Below the pieces are notes generated by a model. The model was given only the letters and a program-made list of their open reading frames with translations, ran no database searches and was not told the DNA's origin. A program made the translations under genes and the position numbers. DNA of 64,000 bases from Pseudomonas abietaniphila (GTDB lineage Bacteria; Pseudomonadota; Gammaproteobacteria; Pseudomonadales; Pseudomonadaceae): assembly GCF_039697315.1 (NCBI RefSeq), contig NZ_CP155619.1, forward strand, positions 1,054,001 to 1,118,000, given 5' to 3'. Below, piece by piece: positions 1 to 9,943 of the stretch (its first letter is position 1; each line of letters opens with the position of its first letter).

Positions 1-533
1 GGCTTGTGACGGAAGCCGTTGGCGAAGGCGCACAGGATGCATTCCTTGAAGGCTTCACCACGCGGGTGAGCGTGGGTCACGACTTCACGCTGCTGGTCGC
101 TGAACTGGTCGTAGTTGATGCCGAGCACGTCCATCTCGACGCCTGCGGTGACCAGTGCCACGTTCGGCCGCAGGTGCTCCGGCACGCCCGGCGTGGTGTG
201 CAGGGCGATCGACAACCACACTTGCTCCAGATCGCCTTCGGACAAGCCGAACGGCTTGGCGAACGCACGGGCTGCGTTGGCGCCGTCCACTTCGAAGCGC
301 AGGTCCGGGCTGCGGTGTTTTTCCATCAGACCGAGGTCGTGGAACATGGCGCCGACGTACAACTGCTCGGCGTCGTACTTCAATCCTTTGCGCTCACCGG
401 TCAACGCGCCCCACAAAAAAACACGGCGGGAGTGATTGAACAGCAGATCGTCTTCCTGATCGCGGATGTATTCGGTGGTCGCGCGAGCCAGGGCGCTGTC
501 AGGGATCTTGATACCGGCGATTTCTTGAGTCAT
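1..533 (-). CDS. HD-domain metal-dependent phosphohydrolase-like protein (partial)
   Basis: The first 177 residues are visible; the gene runs off the left edge. The protein starts MTQEIAGIKIPDSALARATT, carries an early histidine in NHSRRVFLW (about residue 34) and the HD pair in MFHDLGLMEK (about residue 64), with a later histidine in IALHTTPG. This order is that of small HD-domain proteins related to cyanamide hydratase and other HD hydrolases; the substrate cannot be told. The ATG at 533 is preceded by GAGGAAG at good spacing. It is transcribed away from the rarD-like gene, with 265 bp of intergenic DNA between. Family call firm, function unknown. Confidence 0.8.
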   Translation of the reverse strand, partial: MTQEIAGIKIPDSALARATTEYIRDQEDDLLFNHSRRVFLWGALTGERKGLKYDAEQLYVGAMFHDLGLMEKHRSPDLRFEVDGANAARAFAKPFGLSEGDLEQVWLSIALHTTPGVPEHLRPNVALVTAGVEMDVLGINYDQFSDQQREVVTHAHPRGEAFKECILCAFANGFRHK

Positions 534-798
534 GGAGGTCTTCCTCGATTGATCGCGCCGGTGTGGCGCGTTGAGGAGAAGTCTGCGGGACGAGGGTTTG
601 CCCCTCAATCGGCGCGCGGTCTCGTTCTCTGCCAAACGTGCATCGTTTACTGCCAGCCCATCTGGCGTTTACCAGATTCCGCGCGAACGAGAGGGGCGCC
701 TTCGGCTAGACTGTGCGCCGTTTCCCACGATCAGGCCGCCAGAGTCTGACGCCGTAAGCACCTTCAAAATCCTCAAGCATCGAAACCAAGGAGACCCT

Positions 799-1683
799 GT
801 GTACAAGGGTGTTGCGTTATCGGTCATGGCCTCCTGCCTCTTTGCGGTCATGTACTACTACACCTCGCTGCTCATACCGTTGAGCGGTGAAGAAATCTTC
901 GGCTGGCGCATGCTGCTGACCCTGCCCTGCGTCACGGTCTTCATGCTGTCCAGTGGCGACTGGCGCCTGGCCCGTGCGCTGGCCGGACGCATTCGCCAGA
1001 ACCCGGCCCTGCTCGGCGGCATGGCGCTGTCGGCATCGCTGATGGGCGTGCAACTGTGGCTGTTCCTGTGGGCGCCCTTGCACGGGCGCAGTCTGGAAGT
1101 GTCGCTGGGCTATTTTCTGTTGCCATTGACGATCATCCTCACGGGACGCCTGGTCTATGGCGAGCAGCTCTCGCATTTGCAGAAGATCGCCGCGTGCTGC
1201 GCATTGGTCGGCGTGGGCAACGAGCTGCTGCGTTTGGGCAGTTTTTCCTGGGAAACCCTGGTGGTGTGCCTTGGGTATCCGGTGTATTTCATCCTGCGGC
1301 GCAAACTCAAGACCGATAACCTTGGCGGGCTATGGTGGGACATGTTGCTGATACTGCCAGCGGCCGTGTTCTTCATCTGCAAGGGCAACCCTGCGGTGGT
1401 CGAACAGTTCCCGCGCTTCTACCTGTTGATTCCGGTACTGGGTGCGATCAGCGCTTCGGCCCTCGTCGCCTATATCCTGGCCAGTCGCCTGTTGGCGTTC
1501 AGCGTGTTCGGCCTGCTGAGTTACGTTGAGCCGGTGCTGCTGGTCGGTGTCGCCCTGTTGCTGGGCGAGTCCATCGGGCGGGATGAATGGATGACCTACC
1601 TGCCGATCTGGCTCGCGGTCATGGTGCTGATGGGTGAAGGCGTCAAGCATGTGTTGGCGCAAAGTCGACGTAACAGCGTTTGA
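799..1683 (+). CDS. rarD: EamA-family permease, RarD-like
   Basis: A 294-residue polytopic inner-membrane protein of the drug/metabolite transporter superfamily. The N-terminal segment (SVMASCLFAVMYYYTSLL) followed by GEEIFGWRMLLTLPC is the RarD signature, and about ten hydrophobic segments fill the length, which matches RarD (about 295 residues). The reading frame is open much further upstream, but GTG at 799 is chosen because AAGGAG sits 5 bases before it and the RarD similarity begins there. RarD proteins were named for chloramphenicol sensitivity in other bacteria; the substrate here is not known. It is alone, with a REP pair after its stop. Confidence 0.85.
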   Translation: MYKGVALSVMASCLFAVMYYYTSLLIPLSGEEIFGWRMLLTLPCVTVFMLSSGDWRLARALAGRIRQNPALLGGMALSASLMGVQLWLFLWAPLHGRSLEVSLGYFLLPLTIILTGRLVYGEQLSHLQKIAACCALVGVGNELLRLGSFSWETLVVCLGYPVYFILRRKLKTDNLGGLWWDMLLILPAAVFFICKGNPAVVEQFPRFYLLIPVLGAISASALVAYILASRLLAFSVFGLLSYVEPVLLVGVALLLGESIGRDEWMTYLPIWLAVMVLMGEGVKHVLAQSRRNSV

Positions 1684-1735
1684 TCGCAACACATCGTCGA
1701 TGCAAGCGATGAGCGCATCGCTGATGGTTTAACGC

Positions 1736-1825
1736 TGTGGCAGCGAATTCATTCGCGGGGGCCGGTACAGCCGATAGCTGTCTGGCGTCTGGAGCATCTT
1801 TCGCGAATAAATTCGCTCCCACAGG
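1736..1825. repeat. REP pair (BIME) after rarD
   Basis: Two oppositely oriented Pseudomonas REP palindromes: GCGAATTCATTCGCGG near 1742 and TTCGCGAATAAATTCGCTCC near 1800 followed by CACAGG. They lie between the convergent ends of the rarD-like gene and zapE. No transposase is near. Confidence 0.8.
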
Positions 1826-1860
1826 TTTCCATCGCCTGAAGGTACATTGCATCGGTTGCC

Positions 1861-2982
1861 TTAGTGCCCAAACCGCGCCAGCTGCATTTCCTGCAACCGG
1901 CTCAGCGTCCGGCGAAAGGCAAAGGCCAGGTAACCCTCGGTGTACAGTTCCTGCATCGGCATGGCCGCCTCGACATACAGCGGCACCTTGCGGTCATAAC
2001 ACTCGTCCACCAAGGCAATGAACCGCCGCACGCCGTCATCGTAGGGCGACAACTGCGGCAGTTCACGGTCGCCCGCCACCACCTGCTCCACGCCGTCCTC
2101 GGTGCCGCGTGCGATGCGCCCTTCTCGCTGCGGCGCACTCAACGCCGGCACTTCGCTTAGCAACACCGCCTGGTAGCGGTCGCACAGCTCGATGAAGTCC
2201 ATCGCCGCCAGAGGCTGCTCGCACAAATCGGCATATCGACACCAGACCACCGTCCTGCTGGCGCGCACCACCGGCACATGCCGCCGCCCCACGGGCACCG
2301 GCTGAATCGACACCGACTCGCCGCTGCTCAGCGTCTCGAAGACCTCGACCAAGGCGCTGGCGCCCTGCGCTTTCGTCACCCAATAACGCTGCTGCGCCTG
2401 CCCCGGGTGCAAGCGATGGTCTTCACCGCCGTCCACGGAGACCACAGTCATGTAGTGATTGATCGCGGTAATCGCGGGCACGAAACGATCGCGATTGTGC
2501 CCCGTCGCATAGAGCTGTTCCGGCAGTTGGTTCGACGTGCAGACCAGCACCACACCTTCTTCGAACATGGCCCTTAGCAAACCGCCCAGAATCACCGCAT
2601 CGCCAATGTCATTGACGAACAGCTCGTCGAAACACAGCACGCGCACTTCCTGAGCGAGTTCCCGGGCGAGCACCTCCAGCGGCTTGGGCATGCCGGTCAA
2701 CTGGAACAACCGCTGATGCACCCAACGCATGAAGTGATGAAAATGCTGGCGGCGCGCGGGAATCTGCAGGCTCTCGTAGAAACGGTCCATGAGCCAGGTC
2801 TTACCACGCCCGACCGGGCCCCACAGGTACACGCCCTTTACCGGCGCTTGAGACGTGCGATCACGCAGGGCCTGCCAGCACGCCTGAAGTCTCTGCGCCG
2901 CCTGGCGCTGGGCCTCATCCGGCTGAAAACCCTGCGTGTCGACCGCCTGTTGCCAGGCATCCAGAGGAGACAGAACACTCAT
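1861..2982 (-). CDS. zapE: Cell division protein ZapE (AFG1-like ATPase)
   Basis: A 373-residue P-loop ATPase. The Walker A is GPVGRGKTWLMD at about residues 55-66, followed by the family motif FHHFMRWVH and the Walker B CFDELFVNDIGDA (about 117-129). The fingerprint and length match ZapE/AFG1, which in E. coli interacts with FtsZ during constriction and is needed under low oxygen. It starts 9 bp after the stop of the MFS gene upstream, so the two are probably co-transcribed. Core gene; nothing odd seen. Confidence 0.9.
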   Translation of the reverse strand: MSVLSPLDAWQQAVDTQGFQPDEAQRQAAQRLQACWQALRDRTSQAPVKGVYLWGPVGRGKTWLMDRFYESLQIPARRQHFHHFMRWVHQRLFQLTGMPKPLEVLARELAQEVRVLCFDELFVNDIGDAVILGGLLRAMFEEGVVLVCTSNQLPEQLYATGHNRDRFVPAITAINHYMTVVSVDGGEDHRLHPGQAQQRYWVTKAQGASALVEVFETLSSGESVSIQPVPVGRRHVPVVRASRTVVWCRYADLCEQPLAAMDFIELCDRYQAVLLSEVPALSAPQREGRIARGTEDGVEQVVAGDRELPQLSPYDDGVRRFIALVDECYDRKVPLYVEAAMPMQELYTEGYLAFAFRRTLSRLQEMQLARFGH

Positions 2983-2991
2983 CGCAAAACA

Positions 2992-4200
2992 TCACCGCGT
3001 GCTGGAGGATTGATCGTGGCGTCTGGAGTAGGAAGCGCCCAGCAGGTAGAAACAGCCGCCGGCCACGATAAAGGCCGCCAGCATATAGAACATGAAGTGC
3101 GCTGACTGCGTCGCCAGCGCAAAACCGCACAGCACCGGCCCCAAAGCACCACCAAGGTTGGACAAGTTCTGCGCGCCGTAATACATGCCGCGCAGGTGCG
3201 TCGGCGCGATGCGGTCGATGAACATGTATTCAGCCGGGAACACGATGATTTCGCCAAGGGTGAAAATCGCCACCGCCAGCGACCAGTGCAGCACCGTGGT
3301 CGACAGCGCAAACCCGACCACGCCCATCAGAAACAGGCTGAAACCTGCCGTCAGCCACTGATTCAGGTACTGATGGCTGATGTGTTTGCCAACGAAATAC
3401 TGCAGGCAGATGACCACCGTGGCGTTGACCGCCACCACCGAGCTGATGACCTGATACGTGAATTCCGGGGTGCTGGTGGTCACCAGGTACTGCGAGATAT
3501 ACGCCGTGAACTGCCCGAACACCACGGCGCTCAGCACGCCGCCTACGGTGAAGCACACCAGCCGATAGTCCTTGAGCAGAATTCGCCCGACCGCCAAAAA
3601 CGATACCGGCGTGTTCGCAGGGTCCGCCGAGCTGAGCTTGCGGTCGCCGAAAATCGAATAAACCACGAAGAAACCCAGCCCCAGAAGCGCCGACATCATG
3701 AACGGCAGCTTCATGTTCCAGTGCGCCAGCCCCGCGCCAATGAACGGCCCCACCGCATAACCGATGTTGATCAGCGTGTAGCGCACCGAAAACACCTTGC
3801 TCTGCTCGGCCACCGGCAACAGCTTGCCAAACGCCGCCTTGACCACGATGTCGATCACTGAATAGGCGAAGTTGAAGGACACCAGAAACAGGAAGAACAG
3901 CCACAGCTTGTTTGTCACGCACATGCCGACGAAGCCGGTGACGAAGAACCCGGTGAAACACAGGATCAGCTTGTAGCTGGACAGTTTGTCGGTGAGGTAG
4001 CCGCCATACAGGCTCAGCAATGAGCCGACGATCAGCGCACTGCCTACGACCATGCCGATATCACTGATGCCCAGGACAAAGCTGGAGGAAAGGTAAATCA
4101 CCAGATACGGCAGGGTGATCGCCCTGCCCAGCGTCAGAAACAGCGACGAGGACAACAGCAGATTGACTGAGGCAGGGTAATGTCTGAGGGCAGCGAGCAT
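2992..4200 (-). CDS. MFS transporter
   Basis: A 402-residue, roughly 12-helix major facilitator protein, starting MLAALRHYPASVNLLLSS with the MFS loop motif GGYLTDKLSSYK after helix 2 (about residue 66). The second half contains GEIIVFPAEYMFIDRIAPTHLRG, typical of MdtH-like and related drug-efflux members, but no substrate can be assigned. ATG at 4200 is preferred because AAGGAC lies about 8 bases upstream; a TTG 39 bases further up would extend the frame without a ribosome site. It is first in a two-gene unit with zapE, 9 bp apart. Confidence 0.8.
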   Translation of the reverse strand: MLAALRHYPASVNLLLSSSLFLTLGRAITLPYLVIYLSSSFVLGISDIGMVVGSALIVGSLLSLYGGYLTDKLSSYKLILCFTGFFVTGFVGMCVTNKLWLFFLFLVSFNFAYSVIDIVVKAAFGKLLPVAEQSKVFSVRYTLINIGYAVGPFIGAGLAHWNMKLPFMMSALLGLGFFVVYSIFGDRKLSSADPANTPVSFLAVGRILLKDYRLVCFTVGGVLSAVVFGQFTAYISQYLVTTSTPEFTYQVISSVVAVNATVVICLQYFVGKHISHQYLNQWLTAGFSLFLMGVVGFALSTTVLHWSLAVAIFTLGEIIVFPAEYMFIDRIAPTHLRGMYYGAQNLSNLGGALGPVLCGFALATQSAHFMFYMLAAFIVAGGCFYLLGASYSRRHDQSSSTR

Positions 4201-4306
4201 CCGTGTTCTGTCCTTAAAGGCGGCGGATTGGGCGAGCAAGAAGCGTCAAGCCAGGCATCGTTACATAATCTTGCCTGGCTGGACACCGAGAAAGCCCTCC
4301 CGGCGG

Positions 4307-6922
4307 TCAGCAATCGCTGTCGACCGGGCTCCCCATACCCAGCAGCGACGTGAAGTCGCGCATATTCAGGGGCTTGCTCAGGTAATAGCCCTGCCCTTCA
4401 TCACAGGCCACCGCCTTGAGCAGCGCAAGATGCTCGGCGGTTTCGATGCCCTCGGCGGTGACCGTCAGCGAGAGCGCTCGCCCTAACCCGATGATGGCTT
4501 TGACAATCGACTGGTCATCCTCGCTTTCACCCAGCCGGGTGAGAAAACTGCGGTCGATCTTCAGCCCGTCAAACGGGAACGTGCGCAGGTAGCTCAACGA
4601 CGAATACCCCGTGCCGAAGTCATCCATCGCAATACGGACCCCGAGACGCTTGAGTGATTGCATGACCTCCAGCGCGCCCGCAGCATCCTCCAGCATCACC
4701 CCTTCGGTGATCTCCAGTTCGACGCGCGACGGCGCCAGGCCGCTCGCCTCCAGAATCTTCTGGACCCGAAGCGCGACCTGACCGCGCTTGAACTCTGCCG
4801 GTGACAGGTTGATCGAGACAAACAGATGGGCTGGCCATGTGGCGGCCTGGTTGCAGGCGGTCGCAATGACCCAGTCACTGAGGGGAATGATCAGGCCCGT
4901 CTCTTCTGCAATCGGGATAAAGGTGTCGGGCGCGATCAGTCCCCGGACGGGATGCTGCCAGCGAACCAGTGCCTCGGCGCCCACCATGTGCCCATCGGAA
5001 ATCCGGTACCGGGGCTGAAAATGCAGCCTCAGCTCGCCATGCTTGATGGCAAAGCGCAGATCACTTTCCAGTCGACGCCGCTCGATGATCCGCGCGTTCA
5101 TGTCGCCCGCATAAAAACGCCAGGTGCTTCTGCCGCTGGCTTTGGCCTCATACAAGGCAATGTCGGCATAACGAAGCAGTTCGGCGGCTTCTCGAGCGTC
5201 AGTGGGTGCCATCGCGATACCGATGCTGGCACTGACGAACACTTCTTGCTCGTTGAGCAGGACGGGATGCTCGATGGACCCGATCAATCGCTGGCACAAC
5301 GCTTCGACCTCTTCGGGGCCTTCGACATCGGTCAGGATCAGCACAAACTCGTCGCCGCCGACGCGCGCCACCAGGTCGCCGTGACGCACACAATCGGAAA
5401 GCCGTCGGGACACCTCGTTCAGCACCGTGTCACCCGCAGCGTGCCCCAGCAGGTCGTTGACCGGTTTGAACCGATCCAGGTCCAGGCTGAGCATGACCAG
5501 CGGATGCTGCACCGTCGGCGTCGCCTTGAGCTTGCCATCCAGGAACTCCTGGAGCCTGACCCGGTTTGGCAGTCCGGTCAGCGCATCGTGCTGCGAAAGA
5601 AACTCGATGCGTCGCCGCGCCTCGACTTCCTCAGTGACGTCCGTTGCGGTGCCGCGAAAGCCTCCGCCGATCATTTGCCGGGCGGACAAACGCGTGATCC
5701 GCGCTTGACCCAGGGCGTCTGCATAACGGCACTGGATACTGATCTCAGGCTTGCGATCCGGAATCGCCAGCCACTGTGAGACGGTCCCCATTTCAGTGCC
5801 CAGCAAATCATCCATGGAAGCACCGGCCCAACGGTCGCGCGACAGGCCGGTGACGGCTTCGAATCGCTCCGACAGGTAGGTGAAGCGTCCCTGGTCATCG
5901 ATTTCCCATACCCAGTCGGAGCTGGCTTCGACGACATCCCGAAACCTGGCTTCACTGGTGGCCAGTGCAATCTGGCTGTGTTGTAAGGAGGCGTAACTGT
6001 CATCGAGCGATTTGGCGCTGGCAGTAGTACGACGCAAAATGACCCACGCCATCAGACAGACCAGCAGTGCGGCCACGCAGACCCAAGGCAGACCCAGCAT
6101 CAATAAGCGCTCGCCTGGCTTGGGCGGTGTCCAGCTCAGGGCTCCGGCCTCGCCGTCTTGACCAAGCGCCAACGCCGACGCCTGACCCATCTCGTTCCCT
6201 GCGGCCACGTGGAGCGCGTCCACACCGTAGTCCCTGCCGAGCGCGGCGAGCTTGGTTTCACTCAGCAGCGTGACAAACAGCAGCACCGACGAGGTCCGGT
6301 CATCCGGTACGACGGTCGGATCGGTGCCTGGGGTTATCGCAGCGGCGGCCACCAGGGCGGGAACGCCATCGACCTTGATGAACGCCGTCGTCGGGGTCTC
6401 CTTCTCAGCGCCCTCACGAGCCTGCGCAAGGATCTGGCTCATCGACGGCCCCAGCCACCGTGCGGCATCGACAGTCGTCAGATTGCCCTCGATCACGGCA
6501 TAAACGGTGGCATCGACGTCGTTGACGACAAACAGGCCTTCAAACCCGAAATCGCTGTACAGCGTCGGGCCGATGTTCTGGCGCACAAAGGCCCAGTCGG
6601 TGTCGACGTGCAGATGGAGGTTCTTATAGCTGTCGCCCCAAAAGGCGTAGTCCTTGATGGTCGCGCTCAGCGACTTCTCCAGCGAACTCACCGCCTTGTG
6701 CGTGTAGAACGCACTCTCAACTTCTTCAACACGGTCAAGATCCCGGGCCAGATAGGCGAGCATGCAGGCACCAAGCACAAAAACGCCGGTCAATAGCGCA
6801 ACGAATTTGAAGAGTGACGCACGAGCCAGCGCCACACTGGAGCGATGGTTTTTCGGGTTCGAGGGGTCCGCAGGGGGAAGCGTTGGCATAGTCGTTCGCA
6901 AGGGCTCTTCACGGTCAGTCAT
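4307..6922 (-). CDS. Membrane GGDEF-EAL cyclic-di-GMP protein with periplasmic sensor and PAS
   Basis: An 871-residue inner-membrane protein. Order: TM helix about 38-58; periplasmic domain about 60-270 with DYAFWGDSYKNLH, resembling CHASE4; TM helix about 273-297; PAS about 325-430; GGDEF about 440-605 with intact GGDEF at 522-526 and an RHGD inhibitory site five residues before it (513-516); EAL about 615-865 with EALVRW at 650. Both catalytic signatures look intact, so it could be a diguanylate cyclase, a phosphodiesterase or both. ATG at 6922 (MTDREEPLRTTMP) is chosen over upstream starts whose encoded sequence is not conserved-looking; the ribosome site is weak. Divergent from the SulP gene. 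Confidence 0.88.
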   Translation of the reverse strand: MTDREEPLRTTMPTLPPADPSNPKNHRSSVALARASLFKFVALLTGVFVLGACMLAYLARDLDRVEEVESAFYTHKAVSSLEKSLSATIKDYAFWGDSYKNLHLHVDTDWAFVRQNIGPTLYSDFGFEGLFVVNDVDATVYAVIEGNLTTVDAARWLGPSMSQILAQAREGAEKETPTTAFIKVDGVPALVAAAAITPGTDPTVVPDDRTSSVLLFVTLLSETKLAALGRDYGVDALHVAAGNEMGQASALALGQDGEAGALSWTPPKPGERLLMLGLPWVCVAALLVCLMAWVILRRTTASAKSLDDSYASLQHSQIALATSEARFRDVVEASSDWVWEIDDQGRFTYLSERFEAVTGLSRDRWAGASMDDLLGTEMGTVSQWLAIPDRKPEISIQCRYADALGQARITRLSARQMIGGGFRGTATDVTEEVEARRRIEFLSQHDALTGLPNRVRLQEFLDGKLKATPTVQHPLVMLSLDLDRFKPVNDLLGHAAGDTVLNEVSRRLSDCVRHGDLVARVGGDEFVLILTDVEGPEEVEALCQRLIGSIEHPVLLNEQEVFVSASIGIAMAPTDAREAAELLRYADIALYEAKASGRSTWRFYAGDMNARIIERRRLESDLRFAIKHGELRLHFQPRYRISDGHMVGAEALVRWQHPVRGLIAPDTFIPIAEETGLIIPLSDWVIATACNQAATWPAHLFVSINLSPAEFKRGQVALRVQKILEASGLAPSRVELEITEGVMLEDAAGALEVMQSLKRLGVRIAMDDFGTGYSSLSYLRTFPFDGLKIDRSFLTRLGESEDDQSIVKAIIGLGRALSLTVTAEGIETAEHLALLKAVACDEGQGYYLSKPLNMRDFTSLLGMGSPVDSDC

Positions 6923-7160
6923 GAACCTGTATCGACGGATGCACCAAAATGATGAGTTGCCACCGATCAGCTGCAATCGCCAAAGACAAGCAGCCAGCGG
7001 ACACCATGGCGAGCAGCTTATGGAACGCGCAGCGACAGACACGCAGCGAATGACGCCAGGCGTTCTCACCTCGGCTGGCTTACGCTCGCAGCATTCCGTA
7101 ACATTCCCCCTTTTTCGCCGACGCGGCCGTTCCGGCGCCGCTCCGTCATTCAGGTATTAC

Positions 7161-8603
7161 ATGAAACCCGCCCGCCTCCGCGCCGATGTCCTCGCCGGCC
7201 TCACCACGTCTTTCGCCCTGGTGCCCGAGTGCATCGCCTTCGCTCTGGTCGCCCACCTCAACCCGCTGATGGGCCTGTATGGCGCGTTCATCATCTGCAC
7301 GCTGACCGCGCTGTTCGGTGGTCGGCCCGGCATGGTGTCGGGCGCCGCGGGATCGATGGCGGTGGTGATCGTCGCGCTGGTGGTGCAACACGGTGTGCAG
7401 TACTTGCTGGCAACGGTGTTGCTCGGCGGTCTGGTGATGATTGCGTTCGGCGTGCTGCGTCTGGGCAAACTGGTGCGCATGGTGCCGTACCCGGTGATGC
7501 TCGGCTTCGTCAACGGTCTGGCGATCGTGATCGCCATGGCCCAGCTTGAGCACTTCAAAAGCGGCGACACCTGGCTCAGCGGCACGCCGCTTTACCTGAT
7601 GCTTGGACTGGTGGCATTGACCATGGGCGTCGTCTATACCCTGCCGCGCCTGACCCGTTCGGTCCCGCCCGCACTGGTCGCCATTCTGGGCGTCGGGCTG
7701 CTGGTGTACCTGTTCAACCTGCCAACCCGCACGCTGGGCGATATGGCGCACATCGCGGGCGGCCTGCCGGGGCTCGCGCTACCGGATGTGCCGTGGAACC
7801 TGGACACCCTTTACATCATTGCGCCCTATGCCGTGTTGATGGCGCTGGTCGGTCTGCTGGAAACCCTGCTGACGCTTAACCTCACCGATGAAATCACCGA
7901 AAGCCGTGGCTACCCGGACCGGGAGTGCGTGGCGTTGGGCGTTGCCAACATAGCGTCGGGGTTCTGCGGCGGCATGGGCGGTTGCGCTATGATCGGCCAG
8001 ACCGTGATCAACCTCAGCTCGGGCGGTCGTGGACGTCTGTCAGGCATCGTGGCCGGGGTAATGATTCTGATGTTCGTGCTGTTTCTGTCGCCGCTGATCG
8101 AGCGGATTCCGCTCGCCGCGCTGGTCGGCGTGATGTTCGTGGTCGCTCAACAGACCTTCGCCTGGGCGTCGCTGCGCGTGCTGCGCAAAGTGCCGTTGAA
8201 TGATGTGCTGGCGATCATCGCCGTGACCATCGTCACCGTGCTCACGGATCTGGCGACCGCGGTGCTGTTCGGCATTCTCATCGCAGCCCTCAACTTTGCC
8301 TGGCAACAAGCCCGCGAGCTGTACGCCGACAGCCATGTCGAAGCGGACGGCAGCAAGCTGTATCACCTGCACGGCACATTGTTCTTCGCCTCGGCCACGC
8401 CGTTTCTCGATCAGTTCGATCACCTCAACGATCCAGACCACGTCACCTTGGACTGCCGACACTTGCGCTTCGTCGATTACTCGGCCATTGCCGCCCTGAA
8501 GACCTTGCGCGAGCGCTATCAGAAAGCCGGCAAACACTTGCGGGTCGTGCACCTGTCCGAGCGCTGCAAAAAGCTGCTCAAGCGCGCGGGCGAGCATCAC
8601 TGA
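7161..8603 (+). CDS. SulP-family anion transporter with STAS domain
   Basis: A 480-residue protein. The SulP membrane domain covers about residues 1-395, with MKPARLRADVLAGLTTSFAL at the start (family signature after a short N-terminus), GGRPGMVSGAAGSMAVV and NLTDEITESRGYPDRECV. A C-terminal STAS domain (about 405-480) has the usual VTLDCRHLRFVDYSA stretch. SulP proteins carry sulfate, bicarbonate or dicarboxylates; the substrate here is open. The frame is open further upstream, but homology begins at the ATG at 7161, which has only a weak CAGG before it. Divergent from the GGDEF-EAL gene across 238 bp. Confidence 0.88.
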   Translation: MKPARLRADVLAGLTTSFALVPECIAFALVAHLNPLMGLYGAFIICTLTALFGGRPGMVSGAAGSMAVVIVALVVQHGVQYLLATVLLGGLVMIAFGVLRLGKLVRMVPYPVMLGFVNGLAIVIAMAQLEHFKSGDTWLSGTPLYLMLGLVALTMGVVYTLPRLTRSVPPALVAILGVGLLVYLFNLPTRTLGDMAHIAGGLPGLALPDVPWNLDTLYIIAPYAVLMALVGLLETLLTLNLTDEITESRGYPDRECVALGVANIASGFCGGMGGCAMIGQTVINLSSGGRGRLSGIVAGVMILMFVLFLSPLIERIPLAALVGVMFVVAQQTFAWASLRVLRKVPLNDVLAIIAVTIVTVLTDLATAVLFGILIAALNFAWQQARELYADSHVEADGSKLYHLHGTLFFASATPFLDQFDHLNDPDHVTLDCRHLRFVDYSAIAALKTLRERYQKAGKHLRVVHLSERCKKLLKRAGEHH

Positions 8604-8664
8604 CCGCCAGCAGATAAGCAAGACTTGAGCAGCGTGGTGGTGTTCCTCGGGCCAGGTTGCCCGT

Positions 8665-9339
8665 TTATGGACGGGACGCGATCTCGTCCAGATGATTGAG
8701 CAGGTCCAGCGGATCCTCATAAACCCGCAGCGCCCCGGCCCGCTCCAGCTCGCTGATGTCATAGCCGCCCGAGAGCAGGCCGATGCCTGTGGCCTTGCAA
8801 CGCCGGGCAGCGAGCATGTCCCAGATGGCGTCTCCGATCACCAGGCACTCCTCGATTGGCACCTCCATGCGCTGAGCAGCTGCCAGGAAAAGGTCCGGAT
8901 CAGGCTTGCCGTACTTAACGTCGTCGCGCGTGATGAGGGCGACCTCCTCGAGTTTCAGCCCCAGCGCCTCGAGGTTGATTCTGGCGGTCTCGCTGCCTCC
9001 GCTGGTCGCGATACACCACTTCAAATCACCGCGATTGAGTGTTTCCAGCAGCTCGATTGCACCGGGCAGCGCAATGATCTGACCCTGAAGCTCGCGATAG
9101 GCTTCACTGTGTTTCTCGCTGAGTCGATCAGCCTGCTCGGCGGAGATGTCCATTCCCGTTTCCCGGGATAACGACTTGAGCATCAACCCGCCACTCATGC
9201 CGATTTTCCGGTGGATGCGCCACATCGCGAGCGGGATGCCTTCCGAGTCCAGCGCTTGCTTCCAGGCCGCGACATTCTGATAAACACTGTCGGTGAGGGT
9301 GCCATCCAGATCAAAAATGAAAGAAGTTCTCGGGCTCAT
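8665..9339 (-). CDS. HAD-superfamily phosphatase (phosphoglycolate phosphatase-like)
   Basis: A 224-residue soluble hydrolase. Motif I is FDLDGTLTDS (residues 9-18), motif II CIATSGGSETA (about 113-123), the motif III lysine is in KYGKPDPDLF (about 143-152), and motif IV is VIGDAIWDM (about 167-175). The cap insertion after motif I is of the C1 helical type used by phosphoglycolate phosphatase and beta-phosphoglucomutase relatives. The substrate cannot be read from the sequence. ATG at 9339 has GGAG seven bases before it. Confidence 0.88.
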   Translation of the reverse strand: MSPRTSFIFDLDGTLTDSVYQNVAAWKQALDSEGIPLAMWRIHRKIGMSGGLMLKSLSRETGMDISAEQADRLSEKHSEAYRELQGQIIALPGAIELLETLNRGDLKWCIATSGGSETARINLEALGLKLEEVALITRDDVKYGKPDPDLFLAAAQRMEVPIEECLVIGDAIWDMLAARRCKATGIGLLSGGYDISELERAGALRVYEDPLDLLNHLDEIASRP

Positions 9340-9427
9340 TTTGGTGCTCCATTGCAGCTGCGCAGATCCCGCGAAGGGTAACGCTGCGCGTTTAAAACGG
9401 CAGGTAAAAAGGTCGGGCGATCAGCGA

Positions 9428-9619
9428 TCAGGGCTTCTTCATCCGCTCGGCATCGGCGGGCCCGGGTTTGACGCGTGCCCCGCTTTCAGGCGACAGGTCT
9501 TCTCGACTCACGCGCTGGTCATCTGTCAATCCGGTCTCCGGCATCGCCTCCGATACCCTTTGTTTATCTGCCTTGTCCTGAACGCCTTGATTTTCAGGCC
9601 GGGGTGTTGAGTTCGTCAT
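9428..9619 (-). CDS. Small hydrophilic hypothetical protein
   Basis: A 63-residue protein starting MTNSTPRPENQGVQDKADKQ. It is rich in charged residues, proline and glutamine, has no hydrophobic segment and no cysteine, and is probably disordered. A GAGGT lies about 10 bases before the ATG. It sits next to stress-type genes (manganese catalase, DUF4142), and small hydrophilic proteins of this kind in pseudomonads are often general-stress induced, but that is inference from position only. No family is recognised with certainty. Confidence 0.6.
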   Translation of the reverse strand: MTNSTPRPENQGVQDKADKQRVSEAMPETGLTDDQRVSREDLSPESGARVKPGPADAERMKKP

Positions 9620-9896
9620 AGGTGCTACCTCGTCCCCTGAATGGGCACACAGTCGTTCGAGAACCGTTGCGCGGTTGCGTTCCAAGTTTCGGTCAGTCGT
9701 AGCCGTCACTGGTCGAATACCCGGATCAAGGTGTCGTCCAGCGCCCAGGCTCGCGGCGCACACTTGGCCGAGCAACCAGCATCGTTGCGCTGCACATCGA
9801 CCGGGACAACGTTCACGCTGAGAATTACCCGAAGTCTAAAGACGGCGCAGCACGTTCAGACGCAGATTCAGCGGTGAAGAAGGTCAATCCTGGCGC
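9620..9896. other. Intergenic, nothing recognised
   Basis: No convincing gene on either strand and no clear repeat. It should hold the promoter of the small gene that ends at 9428. The terminator of the upstream unit begins at 9897. Confidence 0.5.
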
Positions 9897-9922
9897 AAAA
9901 AAAACCCGCACAGAGTACGGGC
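9897..9922 (-). terminator. Intrinsic terminator after the 56-codon gene
   Basis: On the minus strand, CCCGTAC-TCT-GTGCGGG (7-bp stem, one G-T pair) followed by eight T residues. It lies 22 bp after the stop of the small gene at 9944-10114 and supports transcription through that gene. Confidence 0.8.
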
Positions 9923-9943
9923 CAAACCTCAGTGGGCTACGAG

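Noticed and set aside
6..749. Long plus-strand open frame over the HD-domain gene
   Set aside because: Antisense shadow of the minus-strand HD-domain gene, which has the domain motifs and a ribosome site.
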